DNA of 64,000 nt from positions 1-64,000 of the forward strand of contig PAPY01000003.1 of NCBI GenBank assembly GCA_002709565.1. Reading direction: 5' to 3'. This document shows, one piece after another, positions 1-9,222 of this stretch (positions are counted from its first letter, which is position 1; each line of letters starts with the position of its first letter). The translations under genes were made by a program, and so were the position numbers. The DNA is from Legionellales bacterium (lineage in GTDB: Bacteria > Pseudomonadota > Gammaproteobacteria > UBA1113). The notes beneath the pieces are model-generated. The model saw only the letters and a program-made list of their open reading frames with translations, searched no databases and was not told the DNA's origin.

Positions 1-47
1 ACTCATGCCTAACTCCATGTTTTACAACAGATATAGGTATAGTCGAG

Positions 48-94
48 AACCGGACAGATGGCGTGCTACATAAACCGGACAAATGGCATGTTAC
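48..94. repeat. Two tandem copies of a ~22-bp sequence, possible IS-end remnant
   Basis: Two near-identical 22-bp copies at 48-69 and 73-94 both begin aaccggaca and end in tac, differing at three positions and separated by three bases. They lie just upstream of the tRNA promoter. No transposase reading frame is visible inside the window, so a link to an insertion sequence is only a guess from the look of the repeat. Nothing else was recognised between positions 1 and 115. Confidence 0.4.
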
Positions 95-115
95 CAACAT
101 TTCGCGTTTAAGCTA

Positions 116-144
116 TTGACAGGGGAGCAAAAGCCCCCTAGAAT
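116..144 (+). promoter_or_regulatory. Sigma-70 promoter of the tRNA pair
   Basis: A consensus -35 box TTGACA (116-121) is followed after exactly 17 bases by a -10 box TAGAAT (139-144). The stretch after the -10 box is GC-rich (gcgccctcc), the type of discriminator found at stringently controlled stable-RNA promoters. The first tRNA starts 14 bases after the -10 box. Confidence 0.8.
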
Positions 145-158
145 GCGCCCTCCAGTTT

Positions 159-233
<75 letters not shown>

Positions 234-234
<1 letters not shown>

Positions 235-270
235 AAGCCATTAACTATACACGTGATAGTTAATGGCTTT
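234..270 (+). other. Perfect 15-bp hairpin in the spacer between the two tRNAs
   Basis: The whole spacer forms an inverted repeat: aaagccattaactat (234-248) and its exact reverse complement (256-270), with a seven-base loop. There is no T-run after it, so it does not look like an intrinsic terminator. In the primary transcript it would hold the two tRNAs apart, perhaps as an RNase processing structure. Confidence 0.75.
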
Positions 271-346
271 GTCCCCATCGTCTAGAGGCCTAGGACACCG
301 CCCTTTCACGGCGGTAACAGGGGTTCGAATCCCCTTGGGGACGCCA
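271..346 (+). tRNA. tRNA-Glu (anticodon TTC)
   Basis: The acceptor stem GTCCCCA pairs with TGGGGAC. The anticodon stem CCGCC/GGCGG carries the loop CTTTCAC with anticodon TTC, the T-arm has GTTCGAATCC, and CCA is encoded at 344-346. It directly follows the inter-tRNA hairpin and precedes an intrinsic terminator. Confidence 0.95.
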
Positions 347-358
347 CTTTTTCTGGAT

Positions 359-387
359 AAAACGCCGGTCATTTGATCGGCGTTTTT
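359..387 (+). terminator. Intrinsic terminator of the tRNA transcript
   Basis: CGCCGGTC (363-370) pairs with GATCGGCG (375-382) around a four-base loop. The stem is flanked by an A-run before and five T after, the classical rho-independent form. It ends 27 bases before the gloA start. Confidence 0.85.
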
Positions 388-414
388 ATTTCTACCCTCG
401 CAAAGGAGTTCATT

Positions 415-804
415 ATGCGTATTTTACATACAATGTTACGGGTCGCTGATTTAGCCCGTTCGGTGGCTTTTTACGAGCAAGTCCTGGGTATGCGTCTGCT
501 ACGCCAAATGGATAATGAAGATCAGCGTTATACGTTAGTCTTTTTGGGGTATCAGGATGAGTCTGAAGGCCACGCGCTGGAGCTCACCTACAATTGGGAT
601 ACGACTAGCTATGATTTGGGCAATGCTTATGGTCATATCGCCATTGAGGTGGATGATGTCTATGAGGCCTGCGACAAAATCCGCGCTGAAGGGGGCAAAA
701 TCAGCCGTGAGCCGGGTCCTATGAAAGGGGGCAGCACAGTACTGGCATTTGTAGAAGATCCCGATGGCTACAAAATTGAGCTATTAGGGCCCAAGTCAAA
801 ATAA
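415..804 (+). CDS. gloA: Lactoylglutathione lyase (glyoxalase I)
   Basis: Converts the methylglyoxal-glutathione hemithioacetal into S-lactoylglutathione in the cytosol, the first step of methylglyoxal detoxification. The 129-residue product has the normal length of bacterial GloA. All four metal ligands of the E. coli nickel enzyme fall at the same numbers: His5, Glu56, His74 and Glu122. The start at 415 was chosen because AAGGAG lies eight bases upstream and because it places His5 correctly; a longer frame from 373 would run through the tRNA terminator. The gene stands alone after the tRNA pair. Confidence 0.95.
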   Translation: MRILHTMLRVADLARSVAFYEQVLGMRLLRQMDNEDQRYTLVFLGYQDESEGHALELTYNWDTTSYDLGNAYGHIAIEVDDVYEACDKIRAEGGKISREPGPMKGGSTVLAFVEDPDGYKIELLGPKSK

Positions 805-900
805 CTTGTTGTTTTTTCGAAATAATTCATTAAAACATATTTAAAACTAACGTTTTATGCATTATAGTATTCTTTTGCCATCAGTAGAAGGATACTTATT

Positions 901-1347
901 ATGCAACTCAAAGCTGCCATGACCAAACTCCGCAAGATGTTAGCCACTGAGCGTGACATCGCGCGAATCATTGAATTTTTTCTCAATCACATCGCCAGTA
1001 AAGAATTTGTACTGCGCCAAGGGGTGCCATTTGAAGACGCCGACGTGCTTAAGATGGCTATTAAGCTCAGTCTTGGGAACTTCTTTGGTGAGCCAGTAAA
1101 ACTGGAATGCTTTAGTCCCTGTTACCTGAAACGCCACAAGTTGGTGCACGGGTCGTTTATCGTTAAGAACCGTTTAGGGATGTTTTTATACTTCGATGAT
1201 GATCCCTTAGCCGTATTTACGCTTGCGCCCATCGCTCGGGGTAACACAGAATTTTTCCGCTTCAATATTCATGACCTCAAGGCACTGCCCATCGATTTGC
1301 TCGGCGCTATGGTGGTCAAAGGCGTTGACGAACGGCAAGTGCATTGA
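901..1347 (+). CDS. Conserved-looking hypothetical protein, 148 aa
   Basis: Not recognised. The product is a soluble, mixed alpha/beta protein without a signal peptide or membrane segment. The N-terminal third is basic and helical; the middle (about residues 85-115) is rich in Phe and other hydrophobics and looks like beta strands (FIVKNRLGMFLYFDDDPLAVFTL). A Shine-Dalgarno-like GAAGGAT lies about eight bases before the ATG. It is a single gene between gloA and the convergent DUF1841 operon. The frame is uninterrupted and the composition resembles its neighbours, so it is probably real. Confidence 0.65.
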   Translation: MQLKAAMTKLRKMLATERDIARIIEFFLNHIASKEFVLRQGVPFEDADVLKMAIKLSLGNFFGEPVKLECFSPCYLKRHKLVHGSFIVKNRLGMFLYFDDDPLAVFTLAPIARGNTEFFRFNIHDLKALPIDLLGAMVVKGVDERQVH

Positions 1348-1479
1348 GGTGAGGAACATTTGATCCAACAAAAAATACTTGCTATGGTCACGCTCTACTC
1401 ATGCCCGCCACGCATCCCGTCAGATCTGCGAACCACGGCGGGTTATTTGTTTATGAGTATATTTTGATTATTGAAATAT

Positions 1480-1548
1480 GAATTTTTCACTAACCTCGTG
1501 AAAAATCTTTTAGAGGGCGAATTTTCCACGAGGCTCGTGGAAAATTCG
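1480..1548. terminator. Two hairpins between convergent genes, one a perfect 31-bp palindrome
   Basis: In the 223-base gap between the 148-aa gene and DUF1841, an imperfect hairpin (tttttcac ... gtgaaaaa, within 1480-1507) is followed by a perfect palindrome at 1518-1548. The palindrome arms are cgaattttccacgag and its complement around one central G. The AT-rich outer arms give T-runs on both strands, so the pair can end transcription from both sides. Confidence 0.6.
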
Positions 1549-1570
1549 ATTCCATATACTCCTTGGTTAG

Positions 1571-1981
1571 CTAATCCTCAACCAACCCCCGCACGCCAGC
1601 CATATACGCTTGCGTATCAAAGGGCTGCATGGTTTGCATGACTTTGGTCATCTCGAGCATTAGTACTTCCATGATCGCATGTTCTGCTTGGTGGGGCGTG
1701 TCGACTTGCTGGAGGAGTTGTTGGTAAAGGGCAGTTATTCCCGTGGGATTGTCATCGCGGATTTGTTCAACAATGGCAATGTGAAGACCGAAGTGCATGA
1801 ACGGATTCACATCAAAATCCGTATCAGGTTTGTCATCAAATACTTTATGGTATTCTGGATGCATCTCGATAATCGTCCAGATGATGATTTCCATGGCGTC
1901 CAGGGGTTCATTGTTACGCTGCTTTTGCCAAACGGTATAAAATACTTCGCGAATATCCTCGCGGTCCCCAAATAAACTCAT
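1571..1981 (-). CDS. DUF1841 family protein
   Basis: The 136-residue protein matches the DUF1841 family seen in many gammaproteobacteria: an N-terminal helix with REVFYTVWQKQRNNEPLDAME, a central FDVNPFMHFGLHIAIVEQ segment and a C-terminal helical part ending in AYMAGVRGLVED. Its function is unknown. It is soluble and cytoplasmic by sequence. It starts five bases after the nth stop codon and is the last gene of the metG-rnfB-nth operon, followed by the hairpins at 1480-1548. Confidence 0.85.
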   Translation of the reverse strand: MSLFGDREDIREVFYTVWQKQRNNEPLDAMEIIIWTIIEMHPEYHKVFDDKPDTDFDVNPFMHFGLHIAIVEQIRDDNPTGITALYQQLLQQVDTPHQAEHAIMEVLMLEMTKVMQTMQPFDTQAYMAGVRGLVED

Positions 1982-1986
1982 ATTAA

Positions 1987-2619
1987 TTACTCTGTTTTGT
2001 CTTTGAATTCACATAAATCTTCGATAATACAACTGCCACAGCGGGGTTTGCGCGCAAGGCAGGTATAGCGGCCGTGTAAAATTAACCAATGATGGGCATC
2101 GTGCAGATAATCTTTTGGCACATTCTTTAGGAGTTTTTTTTCTACCTCAAGTACAGTTTTACCCGGTGCGATGTTGGTGCGATTGGATACGCGAAAGATA
2201 TGGGTATCTACCGCCATGGTTGGTTGACCAAAGGCCGTGTTCAATACCACATTTGCGGTCTTACGCCCGACACCGGGCAATGCTTCCAGGGCTGCGCGTT
2301 CATCAGGTACTTCGCCATTGTAGTTATCCAGTAAAATTTGGCAGGTTTTGATGATATTGGCGCCTTTGCTGTTATAGAGGCCAATGGTCTTGATGTATTC
2401 TTTGAGACCCTCTTCACCGAGCGCGATAATAGCTTGAGGGGTATTAGCCACTGGGTAGAGTTTTGCGGTGGCTTTATTGACACTGACGTCGGTCGCTTGG
2501 GCCGATAAAATCACTGCAATCAATAATTCAAAGGGATTGCTATAGATTAATTCTGTCGTCGGATTAGGGTTCTCGCGCTTGAAGCGTTTGAAAATTTCTA
2601 GACGTTTGTCTTTATTCAT
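1987..2619 (-). CDS. nth: Endonuclease III
   Basis: Bifunctional DNA glycosylase/AP lyase that removes oxidised pyrimidines in base-excision repair. The 210-residue product has the helix-hairpin-helix (LPGVGRKTA, with the catalytic Lys) and the catalytic Asp in VDTHIFRV. It ends with the Cys-X6-Cys-X2-Cys-X5-Cys motif that binds the 4Fe-4S cluster ([17 protein letters not shown]). The start at 2619 gives the standard N-terminus [10 protein letters not shown]; an upstream frame extension would lie wholly inside the rnfB-like gene. It overlaps that gene by eight bases, indicating translational coupling. Confidence 0.95.
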   Translation of the reverse strand: MNKDKRLEIFKRFKRENPNPTTELIYSNPFELLIAVILSAQATDVSVNKATAKLYPVANTPQAIIALGEEGLKEYIKTIGLYNSKGANIIKTCQILLDNYNGEVPDERAALEALPGVGRKTANVVLNTAFGQPTMAVDTHIFRVSNRTNIAPGKTVLEVEKKLLKNVPKDYLHDAHHWLILHGRYTCLARKPRCGSCIIEDLCEFKDKTE

Positions 2620-3250
2620 GACTGTCCTTTTTGGCGCGAGCCCGTTGGCGGGCTGCTTCAATATAAGCCTTACGGGCGTGGGCGGTATCTGCTGCTTTGA
2701 TCTCTGTCTTGGCTAGCTTCGCTGTTTGGTGGCGCTGCTTATCTTCGCGTTCATTACGTTCAAGGCGGTATTGATGATAGTAGTAACGTGTGCGGGCTTT
2801 ATCGGCTGCGGTTTGCCGTTCTTCATCAGTGGGCTCATGATTAATCGCAATAATATCAATACAATCCATGGGGCAGGGCTCAATACACAATTCGCAACCA
2901 GTGCATTCGTCCTCGATAACGGTATGCATCAATTTCGCCGCGCCTGCAATGGCATCCACGGGACAAGCTTGAATGCACTTGGTGCAGCCAATGCATTCAG
3001 CCTCGCGTATTGCGACTACTTGATGGGGCTTTTGTTTGTTGGCCATCTCATCGAGATAGGGTTCAGCCGCTTGGCCTGTTAAGGCCGCCAAGGCTTTTAG
3101 GGTTTTGACGCCGCCAGGTAAACAACGGTCGATGCTGTCGCCCTCTTCAGCAATGGCTTTGGCATAGGGCATGCAGCCACTGTAGGTACAATCTCCACAT
3201 TGGGTTTGTGGCAAGAGTGCATCGATGTCTTTGGCGCTTGGTTTGCTCAT
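2612..3250 (-). CDS. RnfB/RsxB-type ferredoxin-like electron transport protein
   Basis: Carries an N-terminal Fe-S domain with Cys-X2-Cys-X4-Cys and a later Cys (CGDCTYSGC...DRC). Two 4Fe-4S ferredoxin motifs follow ([12 protein letters not shown] and [12 protein letters not shown]), then a charged, basic, probably helical tail of about 65 residues. Standard RnfB begins with a membrane-anchor segment; this 212-residue protein lacks it and starts directly with the Fe-S domain. No other rnf gene is nearby, so it is likely a stand-alone relative that passes electrons in the cytosol, perhaps helping to assemble or reduce Fe-S enzymes such as the neighbouring Nth. Its start overlaps the metG stop (ATGA). 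Confidence 0.8.
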   Translation of the reverse strand: MSKPSAKDIDALLPQTQCGDCTYSGCMPYAKAIAEEGDSIDRCLPGGVKTLKALAALTGQAAEPYLDEMANKQKPHQVVAIREAECIGCTKCIQACPVDAIAGAAKLMHTVIEDECTGCELCIEPCPMDCIDIIAINHEPTDEERQTAADKARTRYYYHQYRLERNEREDKQRHQTAKLAKTEIKAADTAHARKAYIEAARQRARAKKDSHE

Positions 3251-4902
3251 ACGCTTTGTTGGTCTTTTACCGCTTGCGTTAAGGCATCCAGGCTGTCTTG
3301 TTCAATGCGTGTTATCAGTGGTTTGAAGGTGTTAATCTTATGCCCCAGCAGTGGTTGGGTACGGTTATCCCAGGTCATCGGTGCGATATCAAGAAATTCT
3401 TCCACGTCTGCCGCAATGCCAGGAATGACTGGCTTGAGATAAGTCATCAAGACACGGAATAAGTTAATGCCCACACTACACACGCCTTGGACTTCTTGCT
3501 CACGACCGTCTTCTTTGGCCATTTGCCAGGGTTTCATTTCGTCGATGTATTGATTGGCTTTGTCGGCCAGTTCCATGATTTCACGGACGGCGCGGGAGAA
3601 TTCCCGCTTATCAAAATGCTCGCCAATGCTTACACCGGCATCAACAAATTCTTGATACAGTCCAGGTTTGAGATTCACGGTTGATAGGGTATTGTCAAAT
3701 CGCTTACGAATAAAGCCCGCACAACGGCTAGCAATATTCACCACTTTGCCTACTACGTCAGCATTGACCCGCAGCATGAAATCTTCAAAACTCAAATCAA
3801 TGTCTTCAATATCACTGCTGAGTTTTGCCGCGAAATAATAGCGTAAACATTCAGGGTTTAAATGCTCCAAGTAGGTGCGGGCATTAATAAAGGTGCCACG
3901 GGATTTTGACATCTTCTTGCCTTCAATGGTCAAGAAGCCATTGGCAAATACGGCCGTTGGTGTTCGAAAACCTGCGCCAGTCAATGTTGCTGGCCAAAAT
4001 AAGCTGTGAAAATAAATAATGTCTTTGCCGATGAATTGATAAAGCTCAACATCGCTGTCTTTGTTCCAATACTCATCGAAGTCATATTCTGGTTTTTGTG
4101 AGCAAAAGTCTTTGAAACTCGCCATATAGCCAATCGGCGCATCCAACCAAACATAAAAAAACTTTCCTGGCGCGCCAGGGATTTCAAAACCAAAATAGGG
4201 CGCGTCGCGACTGATGTCCCACTCCCTAAGACCGACCTCAAACCACTCGTCCAGTTTGTTCTTCACTTGTGGTTGCAGGTGCCCGGCTCTGGTCCACTCT
4301 TGAAGAACGTCGGTGTAGTTCTTGAGTTCAAAAAAGAAATGTTCGGATTCTTTTTCGATAGGTGTTGCACCGGACACAGCAGACACGGGATTAATTAATT
4401 CGGTAGGGCTATAGGTGGCGCCGCAGGATTCACAACTGTCACCGTATTGGTCTTGGGCGTGACAGCGGGGACACTCGCCTTTGACATAACGGTCCGGCAA
4501 AAACATATTTCTGCTCGGGTCATAGGCTTGTTTGATAGTTTTGACAACAATATCGCCCCGTTGTTTCAAACGCTCAAAAATTAATTCCGACAATTGGCGG
4601 TTTTCATCAGAGTGGGTGGTGTAGAAGTTATCGAAATCAACGTTAAAATCGGCAAAATCCTGTTTATGGGCGACGTGGACTTTTTCGATCAATTGCTGAG
4701 GGGTAATGCCCAAGCTCTCAGCTTTTAACATCACCGGCGTGCCATGGGTATCATCACCACAGACGTGGACACAGTCATGGCCCTGCATCCTTTGGAAGCG
4801 CACCCAAATATCGGCTTGGACATAGCCTACCAGATGACCTAAATGAATATCGCCATTGGCATAGGGGAGGGCGGTGGTGACTAAGATTTTACGTTGTGCC
4901 AT
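3247..4902 (-). CDS. metG: Methionyl-tRNA synthetase (short form)
   Basis: Class I aminoacyl-tRNA synthetase that charges tRNA-Met. The HIGH-type signature is at residues 14-23 ([10 protein letters not shown]) and KMSKS is present in [10 protein letters not shown] zinc knuckle is formed by Cys144, Cys147, Cys157 and Cys160. At 551 residues it ends after the anticodon-binding helical domain and lacks the C-terminal tRNA-binding dimerisation domain found in the ~677-residue E. coli protein. It is the first gene of the minus-strand operon and is divergent from the mrp region, as in many gammaproteobacteria. Confidence 0.95.
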   Translation of the reverse strand: MAQRKILVTTALPYANGDIHLGHLVGYVQADIWVRFQRMQGHDCVHVCGDDTHGTPVMLKAESLGITPQQLIEKVHVAHKQDFADFNVDFDNFYTTHSDENRQLSELIFERLKQRGDIVVKTIKQAYDPSRNMFLPDRYVKGECPRCHAQDQYGDSCESCGATYSPTELINPVSAVSGATPIEKESEHFFFELKNYTDVLQEWTRAGHLQPQVKNKLDEWFEVGLREWDISRDAPYFGFEIPGAPGKFFYVWLDAPIGYMASFKDFCSQKPEYDFDEYWNKDSDVELYQFIGKDIIYFHSLFWPATLTGAGFRTPTAVFANGFLTIEGKKMSKSRGTFINARTYLEHLNPECLRYYFAAKLSSDIEDIDLSFEDFMLRVNADVVGKVVNIASRCAGFIRKRFDNTLSTVNLKPGLYQEFVDAGVSIGEHFDKREFSRAVREIMELADKANQYIDEMKPWQMAKEDGREQEVQGVCSVGINLFRVLMTYLKPVIPGIAADVEEFLDIAPMTWDNRTQPLLGHKINTFKPLITRIEQDSLDALTQAVKDQQSV

Positions 4903-4976
4903 GGGTTTGCCTAGATTGTGTTCAAAGGGGCTAATGATACCGTTTTGTCATCTTATGGTCTAGGGATGGAAGTGCC

Positions 4977-5927
4977 TCATAGCCGCAGAACATGTTCGTC
5001 TTGAAACGATTCATTCAGATTCTCAAATTCAGCATCATGCTCTGTGATATAGGCCCGCAATTTTCCCTTATCGACAGTTAATTTCTCAGCCTTTTTATCA
5101 GCAGGGTCCATCAAAGGGTACATCTGCAAGAACGTGACAAGGCCACCATCGGTTTTGCGGATATCGTCAATGGATTGGCAAACGCCGTACCAAGGATCGA
5201 TAACCCAAGCGTCATCATTCCAACTTGCCAAATCATGGTAACTCCCATCGGTGCGATTGATAACCATGTAGCTGTGAATGCGGCCTGCCAGTGCGCTGGT
5301 CTCGTTATCAGTCACAAAACGTTCGATACGCCCTATGTAAGCGCCTCGAACCAACATCATAATGACAATATGGCTGATGTGTACACAATCAAAGGCATTG
5401 TTACGAAGACAAAAAACACCGTAATGGTAGGCCGGTGCTATTGGGTTCTCTGGTTCTGAGCGTATCGCTTCTAACTCAGCTTTTATAAAACGCTGTCGGG
5501 TAGCCCATTTATTACTTTCTCGTTGTGACAGGAAAGAATGGCTACTAATGCGGGGAAGATCCTGAAATGGCGGTCCTAGTGTTGGTTTTTTAACCCAAAA
5601 AGTATAGCCAGCCTGTAATAACATTGCTGCGGTGAATAACAACACTAATGCACCCATGCGGGGACTATAAAACACATAACTCAAAATACTTGCAGCCAGG
5701 GCAAATGGGGTTAGGTACCACAAGTTAACTCGCGCAGCAATAGTGGACTCATGTAACGTATTTCTGGCTTTCTGCCAGCCGATGAAGGCATTAGTCCCGC
5801 CGTAGGACGCGAGTAGGGGCGGAACAGGAGTGGCCAAGTGGGCGTTGACCAAATTATCTTTGGTGCGTCGGCGTAGTTTACCGAATACATCTTGTGCGAC
5901 CTGATCATGATCCATTTCTGCGTACAT
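4977..5927 (-). CDS. Two-TM protein with a possible Cys-His-Asp (papain/transglutaminase-like) domain
   Basis: Not assigned to a named family. Counting from the upstream TTG at 5975, residues about 84-104 and 107-127 are two hydrophobic segments. The C-terminal half has a cysteine at the head of a helix (NAFDCVHIS, Cys197), a strand beginning with His (RIHSYMVI, His234) and an Asp before a proline (WVIDPWYG, Asp260). That order and spacing resemble the catalytic triad of papain-like and transglutaminase-like enzymes, including several bacterial effectors. The ATG at 5927 is preferred because AGGTGA lies just upstream; the TTG at 5975 would add 16 residues and has no clear ribosome site. Enzyme activity is inference. 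Confidence 0.6.
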   Translation of the reverse strand: MYAEMDHDQVAQDVFGKLRRRTKDNLVNAHLATPVPPLLASYGGTNAFIGWQKARNTLHESTIAARVNLWYLTPFALAASILSYVFYSPRMGALVLLFTAAMLLQAGYTFWVKKPTLGPPFQDLPRISSHSFLSQRESNKWATRQRFIKAELEAIRSEPENPIAPAYHYGVFCLRNNAFDCVHISHIVIMMLVRGAYIGRIERFVTDNETSALAGRIHSYMVINRTDGSYHDLASWNDDAWVIDPWYGVCQSIDDIRKTDGGLVTFLQMYPLMDPADKKAEKLTVDKGKLRAYITEHDAEFENLNESFQDEHVLRL

Positions 5928-6061
5928 ATGTGCTTCACCTGTGTTGGTTATTGTTTTGATAAAATTCTTGGTCAAGATGTTATCAAACCTGCCAGTTTGA
6001 AGTCAATGCACTTTGGTGCCACAATGCGGCCCAGCAATAATGACCTACATTGAGGCAATCC

Positions 6062-7138
6062 ATGGATCAAAACGACATCCAGAACACTATCCAATCCTAT
6101 CTTGAACCTACTCTCGGCGCTGATCTAGTCACTGCCAAAGCAGTAAAAACCATTACTATTCAAGGAGATAGGGTCGATATCCATATTACTCTGGGCTTCC
6201 CGCACCACGATTGCGAAGCGGCTATCAGAGCGGCCCTGTCAGAGCTATTAACGGCTAAATACCCTCAAGCTCAGTTTACTATTGTTATCGATAGCGACAT
6301 TGTCTCCCATGCCGTGCAGCAGGGACTACAAAGTATCCCCAATGTGAAAAACATCATCGCTGTAGCCTCTGGCAAAGGCGGTGTGGGCAAATCCACCACA
6401 GCCGTGAATCTGGCCTTGGCTTTGGCCCAACAAGGGGCACGAGTGGGTATTCTGGATGCGGATATTTACGGTCCCAGCCAGCCCCAGATGTTAGGCACGT
6501 ATGATAAGCCGAAGGCGGCAGAAGCCAAACAAATTGAACCTATTGAACGTCACGGCATTCAAGCTATGTCGATAGGGTTCTTGGTGGATCAAAAGACCGC
6601 TATGGTTTGGCGTGGTCCCATGGTAACCGGCGCATTACAGCAATTGTTGTCTGATACCTGTTGGCATGACTTGGATTATTTATTCATTGATTTGCCGCCC
6701 GGGACGGGGGATATCCAACTTACCATGGCACAAAAAATTCCCGTCAGTGGCGCAGTGATTGTCACAACACCCCAGGACTTGGCGCTGCTGGACGCGAGAC
6801 GGGCGATCAACATGTTTGCCAAAGTCCGGATCCCCGTATTGGGTGTGGTAGAGAATATGAGTACCCATATTTGCAGCAACTGTGGTCATGAAGAAGGGAT
6901 CTTTGGTCAGGGGGGCGGCGCGAGTTTGGCAGATGAGTTTGATTGTCCATTGCTGGGGCAATTACCCTTGGCGTTAAGTATTCGCGAACAAGCCGATGGC
7001 GGCAAGCCCACCGTGGCGGCAGAACCAGAGAGTCCTATTGCCCAAACCTACCGCCAGATTGCTCTGAAGGTCGCGGCACAACTGTCCAAATCCAGCAAAA
7101 ATTATTCCGGGAAATTTCCCAAAATTGTGATAGAGTAA
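6062..7138 (+). CDS. mrp: Mrp/ApbC family Fe-S cluster carrier ATPase
   Basis: P-loop ATPase that carries 4Fe-4S clusters to target apoproteins. An N-terminal DUF59/MIP18-like domain (about residues 5-90) precedes the deviant Walker [10 protein letters not shown], the [11 protein letters not shown] motif, the IDLPPGTGD switch and a conserved CxxC (CSNCG) that binds the cluster. The ATG at 6062 was preferred because GAGG lies six bases upstream; a TTG at 6050 is in frame. It lies upstream of dcd and is divergent from metG across the 332-aa gene, a usual gammaproteobacterial arrangement. Confidence 0.93.
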   Translation: MDQNDIQNTIQSYLEPTLGADLVTAKAVKTITIQGDRVDIHITLGFPHHDCEAAIRAALSELLTAKYPQAQFTIVIDSDIVSHAVQQGLQSIPNVKNIIAVASGKGGVGKSTTAVNLALALAQQGARVGILDADIYGPSQPQMLGTYDKPKAAEAKQIEPIERHGIQAMSIGFLVDQKTAMVWRGPMVTGALQQLLSDTCWHDLDYLFIDLPPGTGDIQLTMAQKIPVSGAVIVTTPQDLALLDARRAINMFAKVRIPVLGVVENMSTHICSNCGHEEGIFGQGGGASLADEFDCPLLGQLPLALSIREQADGGKPTVAAEPESPIAQTYRQIALKVAAQLSKSSKNYSGKFPKIVIE

Positions 7139-7169
7139 GCCTGAATTAACCAACCCATGGAGATGTTGC

Positions 7170-7733
7170 ATGATTAAGTCTGATCAATGGATCCGCTACA
7201 TGTCGGAAAACCACCAAATGATTGAACCCTTTGCCCCCCAACAAGTACGGCAAGACGAAGCCGGGCGAATTATTTCCTATGGGACGTCCAGCTATGGTTA
7301 CGATGTTAGGTGCGCGGATGAGTTTAAAGTCTTTACTAATATTAACTCTGCTGTGGTTGATCCGAAAGATTTTGCTGATCAGAGCTTTGTCGATATTCAA
7401 TCCGATGTTTGTATTATTCCACCCAATTCATTTGCCTTGGCCCGTACTGTAGAGTATTTCCGTATCCCTCGGGATGTCATGACCATTTGTTTAGGCAAAT
7501 CCACCTATGCGCGCTGCGGCATCATCGTTAATGTCACACCATTAGAGCCGGAGTGGGAAGGGCACGTGACCCTTGAATTCTCAAACACCACGCCATTACC
7601 GGCAAAGATTTATGCCAACGAAGGTGTGGCACAGATCCTATTCCTTGGTGCGGATGAAATTTGTGAAACATCCTACAAGGACCGCGGCGGTAAATACCAA
7701 GGCCAAACTGGCGTGACACTGCCTGCGACTTAG
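7170..7733 (+). CDS. dcd: dCTP deaminase
   Basis: Deaminates dCTP to dUTP, feeding thymidylate synthesis. The 187-residue protein shows the family core [23 protein letters not shown], with Ser111 and Arg115, and the catalytic Glu136 in HVTLEFSN. The C-terminal lid [10 protein letters not shown] is also present. The length is close to the usual 188-193 residues. GGAG lies seven bases before the ATG. It follows mrp by 31 bases and is probably cotranscribed with it. Confidence 0.96.
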   Translation: MIKSDQWIRYMSENHQMIEPFAPQQVRQDEAGRIISYGTSSYGYDVRCADEFKVFTNINSAVVDPKDFADQSFVDIQSDVCIIPPNSFALARTVEYFRIPRDVMTICLGKSTYARCGIIVNVTPLEPEWEGHVTLEFSNTTPLPAKIYANEGVAQILFLGADEICETSYKDRGGKYQGQTGVTLPAT

Positions 7734-7777
7734 ATAACTCCATTATTATCCACTAATTACAACTATAAGGAGAAATT

Positions 7778-9163
7778 ATGTATTCACCCGAGAACTTAAT
7801 CACTGGCATTGTTTCCGGTCAAGATGATGCCCTTTCTAGTTTTCGTGCTCACCGGCGCAACAGTAATCAATATTTTGATAATCAACGTTTGATTGAGTGT
7901 TTATGTCAGCATGAAGACTGGAGCTTCCTTCATCCATTATTCCTCATATCAGAAGTGCGAGATGCAATCCAGTATAGACCTGGATATATCCAAGAAATTT
8001 TTTATCACCGAATCGCATGGGCCTTCCAGGCAAAGAATTTAGGTGCGGTGTGTTTGTTAATTTTAGACCGTTCTTTGTTAGCCCAACTTGTGGGAGCGGA
8101 TTTAATCAATGTTAGAATTTTTGATGATGTCTATAAAGCAAGCGATGCAGAGGATGAGCTAGCTCAGTCTATGCTCGATACAATTCGTGGGATTCTACAT
8201 ACAGATGGATTTAGCTCACCGAATGGCGAAATGACAGTGAGCAAAGACAAACTTATTGCCAATAATTATCTTACGTTTGCCAAAAGTAAAGTCGCACCAG
8301 CGCTGTATTATCAACTGGACAGGCAAATCAAAAAACCAGCAGTTGAGCCATTGGCAAAGCTTCAAGGGATCAGTCGTCAATTTCGTTTGCACTGTAGAAT
8401 TCTCGATGGGCGTTGTTTCTATCGGTTAGCGCAATGCGAGAGTAGTATCATGGCGATTTCGCAGGACCGTAGCTCACAGTCATTTGAAATGATGTCACAA
8501 ACAAGGTATTTCGAGTTCCTCGTTGAGGCTGCAAATCTACAATATGCGGATGCCCAATGGCATTTAGCACAGCTGTATTTACAATACGGTCTAGAGGAGG
8601 ATGCAATGACTTACTTCCGGGCTGCTGCAGAGCAGAATCATGAACCCGCTAAACAAAAACTGGGTGAACTTACCCCTGATGAATCAGTGCTCTCAAGCGA
8701 TGAACGGTTGTCTCGTGAGATAGAACGGATCCGTTTTTTCTTTCATCCTGAGCATCGTGACCCTAAGAAATTAGCAAAAGAACAATCGCAACAGTCTGGT
8801 GAGCCTCTCGAGCTTGGGAGTGATAAAGCGCAAGCATTGTTTGGTGATAGCTTGGTAGTAAATGCTTCACAGGACGACGAAACAAGTACAGCATCAACAG
8901 AACCATTAGAACCATTAGAACCACTAGAATCATGGCAAAAGTGTGATGACGAGTTTCCGCCTTTACCATCCAGAGGAAGTAGTGTCAGTACTACTCCATT
9001 GCTCCGCACAGAAGAAAGAGGTCGCATGCTGGGTAGCAGCAATGCGAGCACTATCGTACTGACGCCGACTTGTGGTTCAGGTGATTCCTTCTGGGACAGT
9101 ACAGAAACGGAACGGAATACCAGTTGGCGGCCACGACCTGGCGCCTTTTGCAGCTTTGAATAA
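7778..9163 (+). CDS. Hypothetical protein with Sel1/TPR-like helical repeats and low-complexity tail
   Basis: The 461-residue product has a helical N-terminal half without recognised domains. A Sel1/TPR-type segment follows at about residues 242-300 (YADAQWHLAQLYLQYG ... AMTYFRAAAEQNHEPAKQKLGEL). The last 150 residues are disordered in character: a triple EPL repeat near residue 375 and a Ser/Thr-rich end. AAGGAGAAATT before the ATG is a strong ribosome site. There is no signal peptide. Such solenoid-plus-disordered proteins are common among translocated effectors of Legionella-like bacteria, but that role is inference. A hairpin terminator follows. Confidence 0.75.
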   Translation: MYSPENLITGIVSGQDDALSSFRAHRRNSNQYFDNQRLIECLCQHEDWSFLHPLFLISEVRDAIQYRPGYIQEIFYHRIAWAFQAKNLGAVCLLILDRSLLAQLVGADLINVRIFDDVYKASDAEDELAQSMLDTIRGILHTDGFSSPNGEMTVSKDKLIANNYLTFAKSKVAPALYYQLDRQIKKPAVEPLAKLQGISRQFRLHCRILDGRCFYRLAQCESSIMAISQDRSSQSFEMMSQTRYFEFLVEAANLQYADAQWHLAQLYLQYGLEEDAMTYFRAAAEQNHEPAKQKLGELTPDESVLSSDERLSREIERIRFFFHPEHRDPKKLAKEQSQQSGEPLELGSDKAQALFGDSLVVNASQDDETSTASTEPLEPLEPLESWQKCDDEFPPLPSRGSSVSTTPLLRTEERGRMLGSSNASTIVLTPTCGSGDSFWDSTETERNTSWRPRPGAFCSFE

Positions 9164-9173
9164 TCTATCAAGC

Positions 9174-9199
9174 AAAACGGGGACTCATGGTCCCCGTTT
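9174..9199. terminator. Bidirectional terminator between the Sel1/TPR-like gene and ihfB
   Basis: AAACGGGGAC (9175-9184) pairs perfectly with GTCCCCGTTT (9190-9199) around a five-base loop. The outer A/T bases give a short U-tail on both strands, fitting its place between convergent genes. Confidence 0.75.
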
Positions 9200-9222
9200 C
9201 AGTTCAGTGTTTGTCGAATGAG

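Noticed and set aside
8743-9171. 142-codon frame on the minus strand
   Set aside because: Lies wholly antisense to the low-complexity tail of the 461-aa protein; its composition mirrors the Ser/Glu-rich coding strand.
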